From: an uncultured Caulobacteraceae bacterium
GTDB taxonomy: Bacteria; Pseudomonadota; Alphaproteobacteria; Caulobacterales; Caulobacteraceae
Reading direction: 5' to 3'
Assembly: GCA_903872075.1 (NCBI GenBank)
Contig: CAIQJF010000035.1
Location: 1-64,000 of the forward strand
DNA length: 64,000 bases
Part shown: piece by piece, positions 9,426 through 18,120 of the stretch
How positions within the stretch are numbered: position 1 is the first letter of the stretch
Layout: each line of letters starts with the position of its first letter
Program-made: the position numbers and the translations under genes
The notes under the pieces: generated by a model
What the model saw: only the letters and a program-made list of their open reading frames with translations
Told to the model about the DNA's origin: nothing
Databases searched by the model: none

Positions 9426-9432
9426 GGCTCCG

Positions 9433-10302
9433 CTATGCCCTAGCTTGGCGGTTTGGACGAGCCGAAAGGCGCGAGACCCAGGTCGCCGCCGCCCCGCCGA
9501 GGGCGAGGCCCGCAGCCTCGAATTTGGTATGGTGCACGCGTTCTGATAGCGGGTCGTGGGTCAACAGCCGCCGGTTGAGGCTGAGGGCCAGCGTGTGAAT
9601 GACCCCGATCTCAAGGGCCAGCCGCAGATCCCTCACGCCGGACTCGAGGGGGCGGGCGGTGTGCAGCAATTCGCCGGTGCGGCGCGCGAGACCCGTTATG
9701 ACGCCGCGGAGCGCCGGACTGGCCTTGGCCTCGCCCAGGGCCCGCACGTCGAGGCCTGCGTCGGTGAGCACGTCGAGAGGTACATAGACGCGGTCGAGGT
9801 CCCGGTAGTCCTTGCCGCAGTCCTGCAGGTGATTGTTGATCTGCAGCGCCGCGCACAGCGCGTCCGACGCCGGCCACGTGTCCCGGGACTCGCCGTGCAC
9901 GTCCAGCATGAAGCGGCCCACCGGCGCAGCTGAATAGCGGCAATAGTCCAGCAGGTCGTCCCAGTGGTCATAGCGGGTCTTCACGGCATCCCGCCGGAAG
10001 GCCTCAAGCAGATCGAGCATATGCTGGTTGGTGAGCCCGCGCGCCGCAAGGACCCCGCCCAGGGTGACGGCGGGAGCCACCGAGGCCTCGCGACCCAGAA
10101 GGCTGTTCTCGACGGCCGTAAGGCGGGCAAGCTTATCCGCCGCGCTCAGGCTGGGGTGGTCGGCCACGTCATCGCTCAGCCGGGCGACGCGGTAGAAGGC
10201 CATGACCACCGGGCGATGCCGGGCTGCGATGATAGCCGAGGCGACCGGGAAGTTTTCGTCCGCATGGCCCTTGCCGGACGCCAGGGTTTCGACGTCGCTC
10301 AT
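9433..10302 (-). CDS. hpnC: Hydroxysqualene synthase HpnC
   Basis: HpnC converts presqualene diphosphate to hydroxysqualene. The 289-residue product is a second squalene/phytoene synthase-family paralogue, with YRVARLSDDVADHP and LQDCGKDYRDLDRVYVP as the two Asp-rich motifs. Start ATG 10302 overlaps the hpnB stop in ATGA (10299-10302), indicating translational coupling. The frame is open upstream inside hpnB, but that part is a shadow. An N-terminal ADENFPVAS segment is typical of HpnC. Confidence 0.94.
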   Translation of the reverse strand: MSDVETLASGKGHADENFPVASAIIAARHRPVVMAFYRVARLSDDVADHPSLSAADKLARLTAVENSLLGREASVAPAVTLGGVLAARGLTNQHMLDLLEAFRRDAVKTRYDHWDDLLDYCRYSAAPVGRFMLDVHGESRDTWPASDALCAALQINNHLQDCGKDYRDLDRVYVPLDVLTDAGLDVRALGEAKASPALRGVITGLARRTGELLHTARPLESGVRDLRLALEIGVIHTLALSLNRRLLTHDPLSERVHHTKFEAAGLALGGAAATWVSRLSARPNRQARA

Positions 10303-11438
10303 CCAGCGCTCTCCATGGCCTGGGCGCGGCCCTTCCACATCCCCCCGCGACCCCGCCAGGTCTCGAGTGCGGACTGCAGCGTAAAGACCGAATACAGCGC
10401 GGCGATGAAGGGCAGTGCGACGCCCCAGAGCGGCGAGCGACGATAGAACTTGAGGACCGGCTGGAAAGCCAGGGCCATCGCCGTCCATGCGGCAAGCCCC
10501 AGCCAGCTCGCCAAACCGCCGGCGAACAGGGCCAGCAGCGGCGCGGCCAGATAGACGATCGCCATGCCCGCAAGCGTTCCGGCCAGGAGCCACGGCGAGA
10601 AGTCGAGCTGCGCGTAGGCCGAGCGAGAGACCATGCGCCCGATCTCGGCCAAAGACGCGTAGGGGCGCAGGCTCACGGCTCGCTGTGTCAGGCCAAGCCA
10701 GATCGGTCCCTGCCGTTTCATCAGGCCGGCGAGATTGCAGTCGTCGATGATCTTCCCGCGGATTGCGGCCAGGCCGCCGGCGGCGTTCAGGGCGTCGCGC
10801 CGCGCCAGCATGCAGCCCCCCGCCGCCGCCGCGGTCTTGCGCCGGACGTCGTTTACCCAGGCGAACGGGTAGAGCATGTCGAAGAAGAAGATAAAGGCCG
10901 GGATCAGCAGTCGTTCCGGCCATGTCTGAACCGTCAGCTTGGCCATGAGCGAGGTCAGCACCAAACGGCCTGCCTCGGCGCGGGAGACCAGCCGGCGCAG
11001 CGTGTCAGGCGCATGGGCGATGTCGGCGTCAGTGAGCAGGAGGTATGCGGGCGCGTCGTCCTCAGCACGGGCGACACCCTGACTCTGCGCCCAGAGTTTG
11101 CCGGTCCAGCCGGCCGGCAGCGGCGCGCCGCTCCACACCTCAAGCCGGTCTTTCCCGCCCAGCGCACCGGCGACGCCGCCGGTGCCATCGGTGCTGTTGT
11201 CATCCACTAGAATGATCCGAAAGGGGCCAGGGTAGTCTTGCGCCAGCAGTGAACCGATGGATTGGGCGACGACGTCGGCTTCATCCCGCGCCGGAACCAC
11301 CGCGATCACGCTCGGCCACATGGCCGGCGACCCCGGCTGATCCCTGTCGTCGCGCTCCCGCGCCAGCCAGAAGCCGCCGCGGCCGAGTAACAGGTAGACC
11401 CACGTGGCCAGGACCAGAACGCCAATGCCGACATTCAT
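10299..11438 (-). CDS. hpnB: Hopanoid-associated glycosyltransferase HpnB
   Basis: A membrane-associated family-2 glycosyltransferase of 379 residues. An N-terminal hydrophobic helix (about 4-24) precedes the GT-A domain with VPARDEADVV, ILVDDNSTDGT and LLLTDADIAHAP (DxD-like). Two or more hydrophobic segments follow in the C-terminal third. The position between hpnA and hpnC with ATGA overlaps on both sides is the standard order for this hopanoid-linked protein. The precise sugar substrate is not known. Confidence 0.92.
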   Translation of the reverse strand: MNVGIGVLVLATWVYLLLGRGGFWLARERDDRDQPGSPAMWPSVIAVVPARDEADVVAQSIGSLLAQDYPGPFRIILVDDNSTDGTGGVAGALGGKDRLEVWSGAPLPAGWTGKLWAQSQGVARAEDDAPAYLLLTDADIAHAPDTLRRLVSRAEAGRLVLTSLMAKLTVQTWPERLLIPAFIFFFDMLYPFAWVNDVRRKTAAAAGGCMLARRDALNAAGGLAAIRGKIIDDCNLAGLMKRQGPIWLGLTQRAVSLRPYASLAEIGRMVSRSAYAQLDFSPWLLAGTLAGMAIVYLAAPLLALFAGGLASWLGLAAWTAMALAFQPVLKFYRRSPLWGVALPFIAALYSVFTLQSALETWRGRGGMWKGRAQAMESAG

Positions 11439-12439
11439 CCTTTGATGTAGCCCGCCGTACGGAACCAGGCCAAGGCGTCGGCCAGAGCCTCGTCATAGGG
11501 TCTGGCGCGATAGCCCAGCTCGCGCTCGGCTTTCGCCGAGGTGAAGAACATATGGTGAGCGGCCATGCGGAGAGAATCGCGGGTCAGCATGGGTTCCCGG
11601 CCGGTGACCTGGGCCATGGTTTCGGCGATCCAGGCCAGCGGATAGAGAGGGGCCCTCGGCAGGTTCGCGGTCGGAGCGTTGCGACCGGTTTGGCGCGCGA
11701 TAACCCCGAGGAGTTCCCGCAGGGAGGCATCTTGACCACCCAAAATATAGCGCTCGCCGATCCGTCCTTGCTCCATGGCCAGGACGTGACCGGCCGCAAC
11801 ATCATCCACGTGGACGAGATTCAGGCCCGTATCGACGAAGGCGGGGATCTTGCCCATCGCGGCCTCTACGACGATCCGGCCCGTCGGCGTTGGTTTGATG
11901 TCGCGTGGCCCGATCGGCGTTGACGGCATCACGATCACCGCAGGCAGGCCACGTTCGGCGACCAGCCGCTCCACCAGCCGTTCAGCGACGATCTTGCTCT
12001 CCTTGTAAGCGCCGATACCCTCGCCCTCGGCCAGGGGTGCGGTTTCATCGATGGCGACGGGTTCATCCGGCGCGCGCAGCGTGGCGACGCTGCTGGTGTA
12101 GACGATCCGCGACACGCCCCGGGTCAGGGCTGCCTCCATGACTGTCCGGGTCCCCTCGAGATTGGCGCGGATGATGTCCAGCGGATCGCGCGCCCAGAGC
12201 CGGTAGTCGGCTGCCACATGGAAGAGGTGGCTGACCCCCTCAAGCGCCTGGCTCATGTCGCCGGCGTGGCGCATGTCGCCTTCGACAATCTCGCAGGGCA
12301 TGTCCGCGACATTGGTCCGCGGGCTGTTCGAACGGACAAGCGCGCGCAAGGCGAGGTCGCGTCCGCACAGCGCGCGCAGGACCGCGGATCCGACGAAGCC
12401 GGAGGCGCCTGTGATCAGGACGCGGTCGCCTGGCCGCAT
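11435..12439 (-). CDS. hpnA: Hopanoid-associated sugar epimerase HpnA
   Basis: An extended-SDR NAD(P)-dependent epimerase/reductase of about 334 residues. It has the Rossmann motif ITGASGFVGSAV at its N-terminus and the catalytic Tyr-Lys pair in GAYKESKIVAE, with YTSSVATL upstream. It is the first gene of the leftward hpnA-B-C-D-E operon and overlaps hpnB by ATGA. ATG 12439 is preferred because a GAGGG box lies just upstream; the frame also opens at 12460, seven residues longer, without a visible ribosome site. The substrate is inferred only from family context. Confidence 0.92.
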   Translation of the reverse strand: MRPGDRVLITGASGFVGSAVLRALCGRDLALRALVRSNSPRTNVADMPCEIVEGDMRHAGDMSQALEGVSHLFHVAADYRLWARDPLDIIRANLEGTRTVMEAALTRGVSRIVYTSSVATLRAPDEPVAIDETAPLAEGEGIGAYKESKIVAERLVERLVAERGLPAVIVMPSTPIGPRDIKPTPTGRIVVEAAMGKIPAFVDTGLNLVHVDDVAAGHVLAMEQGRIGERYILGGQDASLRELLGVIARQTGRNAPTANLPRAPLYPLAWIAETMAQVTGREPMLTRDSLRMAAHHMFFTSAKAERELGYRARPYDEALADALAWFRTAGYIKG

Positions 12440-12587
12440 GCTAGAGCCCTCGTTACCCATCGCCGGTCGAATCGCACATCTCGCGTACAGGCGTCACCCC
12501 CTATATCCCTGTGACCGACATGGCATTGCCAGGAGATGCGCGTCGGGCCATAGCCGCGGCTCCGCGCGAAAGGACTCCCGCCCGATC

Positions 12588-13718
12588 ATGGTCGAGTACG
12601 ATTTCGTCATCATTGGTTCGGGAATAGCCGGCGCCTCGGCCGGCGCCATGTTGGCCGGCCGCGCCCGCGTCGCGGTTTTCGAGCGCGAGAACGCGCACGG
12701 TTATCACACCACCGGACGCTCAGCCGCGCTCTGGTCCGCCTTGTACGGAAACGCCTCCGTGCGCGCCCTGACCGTGGCCAGCCGCTACTTCTACGACCGG
12801 CCCCCCGCGGGTTTCGCCGAGTATCCGCTGTTGCAACCGCGCGGGTGTCTCTACTTCGCCGCGCCACATCAATTGGGCCGCCTTGACGAGATCGCGAGCG
12901 GCGCCGACACGCTGGGAATTGCCATTCGCGAACTCAGCCAACGGCAGTCCCTGGACCTTTGCCCTGTGCTTCGGCCGGACGTTCTGGCGGGTGGGCTGCA
13001 TGAAATCGACGCCATGGACATCGATGTGGGCGCCCTGCACCAGGGTTTCCTTCGCATGTGCCGGGCTGCAGGCGGCGACGTGCGCACCGACGCCGAGGTG
13101 GTGGGACTTGAGAGGCGCGCTGACGGATGGACGGTGCGCCTGGCCGACGGTGAGACCGTTGGGGCGGCCGTGGTGATCAACGCCGCGGGGGCCTGGGGCG
13201 ACCAGATTGCCGCGATGGCGGGGGTCGCGCCGGTGGGGCTCACGCCACTCAAGCGTACCGCGTTCCTTCTGGAAGAGCCTGATGGCGTCAATGCGCGGGA
13301 CTGGCCGACCATGATCGAGGCCGACGAAGACTTCTATTTCAAGCCGGAGAGCGGGCGGATTCTAGTGTCGCCGTGTGACGAGACGCCCTCCGTGCCCTGC
13401 GACGCCTGGCCCGACGATATGGATATCGCCGAATGCGTGGAACGTTTGCAGAGTCGAGCCGCGATTCCCGTGCGCCGTGTTCTGCGTTCCTGGGCGGGTC
13501 TGCGGAGCTTCGTGGCCGATCGCTCGCTGGTGATCGGATATGATGACCAGCAACCTGGCTTCTTCTGGCTTGTGGGGCAGGGGGGGTATGGCGTTCAGAC
13601 CGCCCCAGCCGCAGGCCGTGCCGCAGCCGCGCTGGCCCTTGGTGAAGCGCTTCCGGCCGACATGACGGCTCTGGGATTGACGTTTGGTCAGCTGACGCCG
13701 GCGCGGTTGCGGCCCTGA
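12588..13718 (+). CDS. FAD-dependent amino-acid oxidase/dehydrogenase (DauA-like)
   Basis: A 376-residue flavoprotein of the D-amino-acid oxidase/GlpO superfamily. The N-terminal FAD motif is VIIGSGIAGASAGAML, and the later HTTGRSAALWSALYGN segment is strongly reminiscent of D-arginine dehydrogenase. The C-terminal FFWLVGQGGYGVQTAPA is the second FAD-contacting motif. ATG 12588 is chosen because the FAD motif follows immediately; open frame upstream to 12255 overlaps hpnA antisense and lacks similarity. It diverges from hpnA. The actual substrate (D-amino acid or another amine) cannot be told from sequence. Confidence 0.82.
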   Translation: MVEYDFVIIGSGIAGASAGAMLAGRARVAVFERENAHGYHTTGRSAALWSALYGNASVRALTVASRYFYDRPPAGFAEYPLLQPRGCLYFAAPHQLGRLDEIASGADTLGIAIRELSQRQSLDLCPVLRPDVLAGGLHEIDAMDIDVGALHQGFLRMCRAAGGDVRTDAEVVGLERRADGWTVRLADGETVGAAVVINAAGAWGDQIAAMAGVAPVGLTPLKRTAFLLEEPDGVNARDWPTMIEADEDFYFKPESGRILVSPCDETPSVPCDAWPDDMDIAECVERLQSRAAIPVRRVLRSWAGLRSFVADRSLVIGYDDQQPGFFWLVGQGGYGVQTAPAAGRAAAALALGEALPADMTALGLTFGQLTPARLRP

Positions 13719-14119
13719 TTCGGTCTGTGCAGGCGAGCGCGGATTGCTCGGAAAGCCGCGGGCGGCCGCGAAATCCCTGCCCCACACCGATCCGATATCG
13801 GACACAATAGGGCCATTGATGGCGAGCGATTCTGTGAAATGTGACGGCGATTCGCAGCGACGGCGACGGTCGCCGATGATTTCAGAAGTCTGTCACCGCG
13901 ATCTACATAGAATTTGGCAGAAAAAGCTTCGAAAACTCGACCGAAACAACCTTTGGAGTTGTTACGCAACGTTACGGACGGCAGAAAAATGGTATTTGAC
14001 GGTACGTAAACCCATCTTGTCGTCCGCCTTTGACCTCATTCGCACCAAAAGCTTGATTTCTGTGTGGGAAAATGCACAATGGCGGCTGGATGGTCGCACT
14101 CAGGAAAGGAGCCTTGCCG
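13719..14119. other. Intergenic stretch without a recognised gene
   Basis: About 400 bases, noticeably richer in A and T around 13900-14080 than the flanking genes. No plausible coding frame was seen. It probably carries the promoter of the PEP-CTERM gene at 14120, whose ribosome site AGGAAAGGAG is at 14101-14110, but no promoter boxes are convincing enough to place. Confidence 0.5.
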
Positions 14120-14650
14120 ATGTCCAAGACTTCTTTAAGCGCGGCGCTCTCCGCGGCTGCCCTTATGAGCGTGGCGATTCCGGTCTTCGCCGCACAGGCC
14201 GGGCAGGCCACATCCGACGCGCGTCACGCAAATCCGGTTGTCGTCGCGGGCTTCAATGCCTGGGACGGGCACGCGATTGCACCGAACGATTCTTCGCTTG
14301 GCGGCGGAGCCGCGTGGTCTGACGGATTGGTGGCGCCGGCCAATGAGGCGCCGCGGACAGGTGACCTTGGCGCCAACGGCGGCGCCGCAAAGCTGACCAG
14401 TCTGACGCCGGCCGCGGCCGACGAAGCGCTTCCCTTGTCGCAGTTCTCTGGCGACAAGCTGACGTCCTCCCACAATGGGCTTGGCATGTGGGATATCGTC
14501 AACAGCGTGCGGTATGGCCGCTTGCCTGAACCCGCGAGCTGGGCGCTGATGCTGATCGGATTCGGCATGATCGGCGGGGCCATGCGGGGCTTCGTGGTTG
14601 CCAACCAACGCATCGGCTGCCTACAGCCGGAAGACGGCGGCGAAGACTGA
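14120..14650 (+). CDS. PEPxxWA-CTERM sorting-domain protein, short
   Basis: A 176-residue exported protein with a signal peptide (MSKTSLSAALSAAALMSVAI, cleavage near VFAAQA). A low-complexity Ala/Gly-rich middle is followed by the C-terminal signal LPEPASWALMLIGFGMIGGAM. Unusually, about 20 residues follow the hydrophobic helix, whereas these proteins normally end within a few basic residues. ATG 14120 is chosen for its very good ribosome site (AGGAAAGGAG) and signal peptide. The mature part matches no family I recognise. Confidence 0.8.
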   Translation: MSKTSLSAALSAAALMSVAIPVFAAQAGQATSDARHANPVVVAGFNAWDGHAIAPNDSSLGGGAAWSDGLVAPANEAPRTGDLGANGGAAKLTSLTPAAADEALPLSQFSGDKLTSSHNGLGMWDIVNSVRYGRLPEPASWALMLIGFGMIGGAMRGFVVANQRIGCLQPEDGGED

Positions 14651-14709
14651 TCCGGCGTCCTTCGCCGCCCCTTGAAAATTAGACGACCGGTAAGGGGGCG
14701 ACAGACGCC

Positions 14710-15330
14710 ATGGGCTTGTACGATCGTTTCATCCTCCCCCCGTTGATAAACGCGGCGTGCGGCGCAAAGCCCATCGCCAAGCAGCGCGCGAAGGTTGTGC
14801 CTCAGGCGTCGGGTGTTGTGCTGGAGCTCGGTTTCGGTTCCGGCCTCAATCTGCCCCACTATGATCGGTCGAAGGTTTCTCGACTTTACGCGCTTGAACC
14901 GTCGCCCGGCATGCTGGCGCGAGCCCGACGGCTCGTGCAGGGATCCGACCTGCCCGTAGAGATTCTTCCGGAAACCGCCGAGGCGCTCTCCCTCGGGGAC
15001 GTGAGTGTCGACACAGTCCTCGTCACCTACAGCCTCTGCACCATTCCCGACCCGCTCGCGGCGCTCGTCGGCGCCCGGCGCGCCCTCAAGCCCGGCGGTC
15101 GGTTGCTGTTCGCCGAGCACGGGCGCGCGCCGGACGCCCAGGTTCTGCGCACCCAGGTGCGCGTGGAGCCTATCTGGAAGCGCATCGCCGGCGGCTGTCA
15201 TCTCACCCGGGACATCCCTGCCCTGATCCGTGAGGCGGGTTTCCAGTTCGAGACCCTGGAATCCATGTACCTGCCGGGGACGCCCGGTTGGGCCGGTTTC
15301 AATTTCTGGGGCGTCGCACATAGCGCTTAG
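14710..15330 (+). CDS. Class I SAM-dependent methyltransferase (PmtA/UbiE-like)
   Basis: A 206-residue soluble methyltransferase. The SAM site is VLELGFGSGLNLPHYD (motif I), with YALEPSPGM (acidic motif II), TVLVTYSLCTIPDP (motif III/IV) and ALKPGGRLLFAEHG (post-motif). The last region and GGCHLTRDIPALIREAGF resemble small methyltransferases of the UbiE or phosphatidylethanolamine N-methyltransferase group. It stands alone, between the PEP-CTERM gene and the TonB receptor. The substrate is not determinable. Confidence 0.8.
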   Translation: MGLYDRFILPPLINAACGAKPIAKQRAKVVPQASGVVLELGFGSGLNLPHYDRSKVSRLYALEPSPGMLARARRLVQGSDLPVEILPETAEALSLGDVSVDTVLVTYSLCTIPDPLAALVGARRALKPGGRLLFAEHGRAPDAQVLRTQVRVEPIWKRIAGGCHLTRDIPALIREAGFQFETLESMYLPGTPGWAGFNFWGVAHSA

Positions 15331-15457
15331 GTCTTGATTGGGCGGCGATGGCTCGCAGACTTCATGAAACATTCACGCGATGGAAGCCTAACGGCAAACT
15401 TCGCGGACAATAGAGGCCCCCTCAATCCCGAATACGGGAATCATGGTGGGTCTCAAT

Positions 15458-18112
15458 ATGCGTTCATGTGCGTTCCGCGCGTCCCTTCTGGCGACGGTCA
15501 GTGTGCTCTCGTTCTCCGGCGCGGCATTCGCCGCGGAGGACAATTCCCCGACGCTGGTCGACACCGTCGTGGTCACGGCGCCCCGGGAAGAGGTTGTTGC
15601 GCGACTGCGGCAGGCGCAATCCGCGACGATCATCAACGTTCAGTCCGCTGAGACGATCACGAAATACCCCGACTACAACGCCGCCGAGGCTGCGGGGCGG
15701 ATTCCCGGCGTGTCGCTCTCGACCGACACCGGCGAGGGCCGGTTCATCAACATCCGGGGCATCGACGCAAATCTGAACGGCGCGACCTATGGCGGCGTCG
15801 TGCTCCTGAACACCTATCCGGCCGGCACCGCCGCTAGCGGCTCGGGCCGCGCCGTTGAGTTCGATACCATCCCCACCGGCGCGATCGACGGGATCGTCCT
15901 CTACAAGACCCTGTCGCCGGATCGTGAGGCGGAAGGCCTGGGCGGTCAGATCGACCTGACGCCTCGCTCAGCCAAGAACATCACCAAGCCCTTCGTCGAG
16001 GCGGAATTGGGATGGGGCTACGAGCCGCTACATGACCACACCGGTCCGGCGACAGGATCGATCGCCCTGGGCGCCCGGTTCGGCTTTGTGAACGGCAAGC
16101 TCGTGGTCGCCGGCGTCGATAGCGATCTGCCCACCGGGGCGGGCTGGCTGACCAATCCCACGCCGTTCTCGATCGTCCTGACCGCGTCACGCAAGGACGA
16201 CCGTCGTTCCATCGACGACATCGAGCCCAGCTACGCCAATGACGGCGCGACAGCCGTGGACAATGTGCTGGGCGAGGTTGACTTCCGCAAATACGACTAC
16301 CACCGTCGGCGCTTCGGCTACGGTGGTGAGGTCGACTTCCAGCCCAACGACAATCACAGCTACTACTTCCGTTTTGACGAGGCGGGCTATGTGGAGGCTG
16401 TGCACAAGCAGCACTTTTATGCAGTCCTCGACGGCGGTCCGGTCGCTGACCCGGCTAGCCTGAACGGCGGGGTCATCGACACATTCCGCCCGCGGATATT
16501 CACCGACGACTCGCAGGAAACGCACCGCAACATCGTCATCACGGCGGGTGGCAAGGACGAGTTCGGCGCGGTCGTGGTCGACTATCATGTCGCCTACAGC
16601 CGGGCGTCCTACGTCGAGAATTACTACCGTGAGGCCCGCTGGAACGGGCCAAAGGGGCTGTTCGTGGCCTACAACAACCTCACCAACACCGACGGCCTCT
16701 ACAAATTCTATACAGACGCCGGGCTGACCAACCCGTTCAACCCGCAGAACCCGACGGTCTACAACAACCCGCGTCTGCGTCAGTTCTACGAGGCCGACCG
16801 TGACGAGGAATACAGCGGTGTGTTCAACGTCACCGCCCCTCTACATATCGTCGGTGAGAACGGCCAAGTGAAGTTTGGGGCCAGCGTGCGCGAGCGCGGC
16901 AAGGTCGTGACGGACTTCTTCGCCCAGGCGACGCCGACCGCAAATCTCGCCACCTACAGCACCGGCGCAAACCCCTGCTGTGACTACTACGGCGGGCTCT
17001 ACATCCCGGCGCCGGTCGTGGACCTGCACGCCCAGAACGCCCTGTTCGCGGCCAACATCACCTCGCTCGACCCATCGCTCGGCCGCGACTTCAACGACTC
17101 CGAAAACGTTTACGCCGGCTACCTGATGTACACGACGAACTTCGGCAAGCTGAGCATGCTATCCGGCGTTCGCGTCGAGCATACCGAAGCGACCTACGGG
17201 AACTATCTGTCGACGACGGATGCCAGCGGAAACGCAACCACCTCGTTCGTGAACCATGGACACAGCTACACCAACGTGTTCCCGACGGTGCAGTTCAAAT
17301 ATGCTGCGAACGACCGGCTGCAGATGCGTCTGACCTATTCGACCGGCATTGCGCGTCCTGGCTTCAGCCAGGCGGGGGGCTTCGCCGGCGTGGATTTCAG
17401 CACCTCGCCCCGTCCGGTCTACACAGCGGGCAATCCCAACCTGAAGCCCACCACCGGCAACAACTTCGATGCTGACATCGAATATTACATGCCCAATGGC
17501 GGGATCATCCAGGTGGGCTTGTTCGACAAAGAGTTCCAGAACTACATCTTCAAGCACACCCGGATTCAAGTCGCAGATCCGATCTTCCAGGGTCAGTTGG
17601 GCGACTTCGCCAGCTTCGCCAACGAGGGCGCCTACGCCCGCGGCCTGGAGATGGCCTACCATCAGAAGTTCGCAATGCTGCCGGGCCTGTTCTCCGGCCT
17701 TGGCCTCGACGCGAACATCACCCTCGTGAAGTCGAGCTTCCTCGAGTACGACGCCAGCGTCAGCGCCGATGGTAAGAACCACTACGGCAGCCTGCCGGGA
17801 ACGTCGAACCTCACCTGGAACCTGTCCGGCTTCTACGAAGCACGCGGCCTGGAGCTGCGGCTCTCCACCGAATATGTCAGCCACAGCCTGTTTGGCCTGA
17901 ACGGCGATCCGTCGCTCGACACCATCCAGGACAACAAGCTGAACCTGGATTTCACATCCAGCTATCATGTGAACAGGATCTGGTCGGCCTACTTCAACGT
18001 CAAAAACCTGCTGAACACGCCGTTGCGCTACTACGAGGGCTCAACGAACCGTCCGATCCAACGCGAAGTCTACGGTCAGACCTACGAGTTCGGCGTTCGC
18101 GCGCACTTCTGA
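15458..18112 (+). CDS. TonB-dependent receptor
   Basis: An outer-membrane active transporter of about 884 residues. It has a signal peptide (MRSCAFRASLLATVSVLSFS), a TonB-box-like DTVVVTAPR just after it, a plug domain with RIPGVSLSTDTGEGRFINIRG, and a long beta-barrel ending in aromatic FGVRAHF, a typical barrel C-terminus. The plug resembles the large Caulobacter/Xanthomonas receptor family. ATG 15458 is preferred, with GGTGGG about 7 bases upstream; ATG 15443 adds five residues. Its end lies 8 bases from the convergent amidohydrolase. The substrate is unknown; neighbours do not suggest iron. Confidence 0.93.
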   Translation: MRSCAFRASLLATVSVLSFSGAAFAAEDNSPTLVDTVVVTAPREEVVARLRQAQSATIINVQSAETITKYPDYNAAEAAGRIPGVSLSTDTGEGRFINIRGIDANLNGATYGGVVLLNTYPAGTAASGSGRAVEFDTIPTGAIDGIVLYKTLSPDREAEGLGGQIDLTPRSAKNITKPFVEAELGWGYEPLHDHTGPATGSIALGARFGFVNGKLVVAGVDSDLPTGAGWLTNPTPFSIVLTASRKDDRRSIDDIEPSYANDGATAVDNVLGEVDFRKYDYHRRRFGYGGEVDFQPNDNHSYYFRFDEAGYVEAVHKQHFYAVLDGGPVADPASLNGGVIDTFRPRIFTDDSQETHRNIVITAGGKDEFGAVVVDYHVAYSRASYVENYYREARWNGPKGLFVAYNNLTNTDGLYKFYTDAGLTNPFNPQNPTVYNNPRLRQFYEADRDEEYSGVFNVTAPLHIVGENGQVKFGASVRERGKVVTDFFAQATPTANLATYSTGANPCCDYYGGLYIPAPVVDLHAQNALFAANITSLDPSLGRDFNDSENVYAGYLMYTTNFGKLSMLSGVRVEHTEATYGNYLSTTDASGNATTSFVNHGHSYTNVFPTVQFKYAANDRLQMRLTYSTGIARPGFSQAGGFAGVDFSTSPRPVYTAGNPNLKPTTGNNFDADIEYYMPNGGIIQVGLFDKEFQNYIFKHTRIQVADPIFQGQLGDFASFANEGAYARGLEMAYHQKFAMLPGLFSGLGLDANITLVKSSFLEYDASVSADGKNHYGSLPGTSNLTWNLSGFYEARGLELRLSTEYVSHSLFGLNGDPSLDTIQDNKLNLDFTSSYHVNRIWSAYFNVKNLLNTPLRYYEGSTNRPIQREVYGQTYEFGVRAHF

Positions 18113-18120
18113 ATGCGGGC

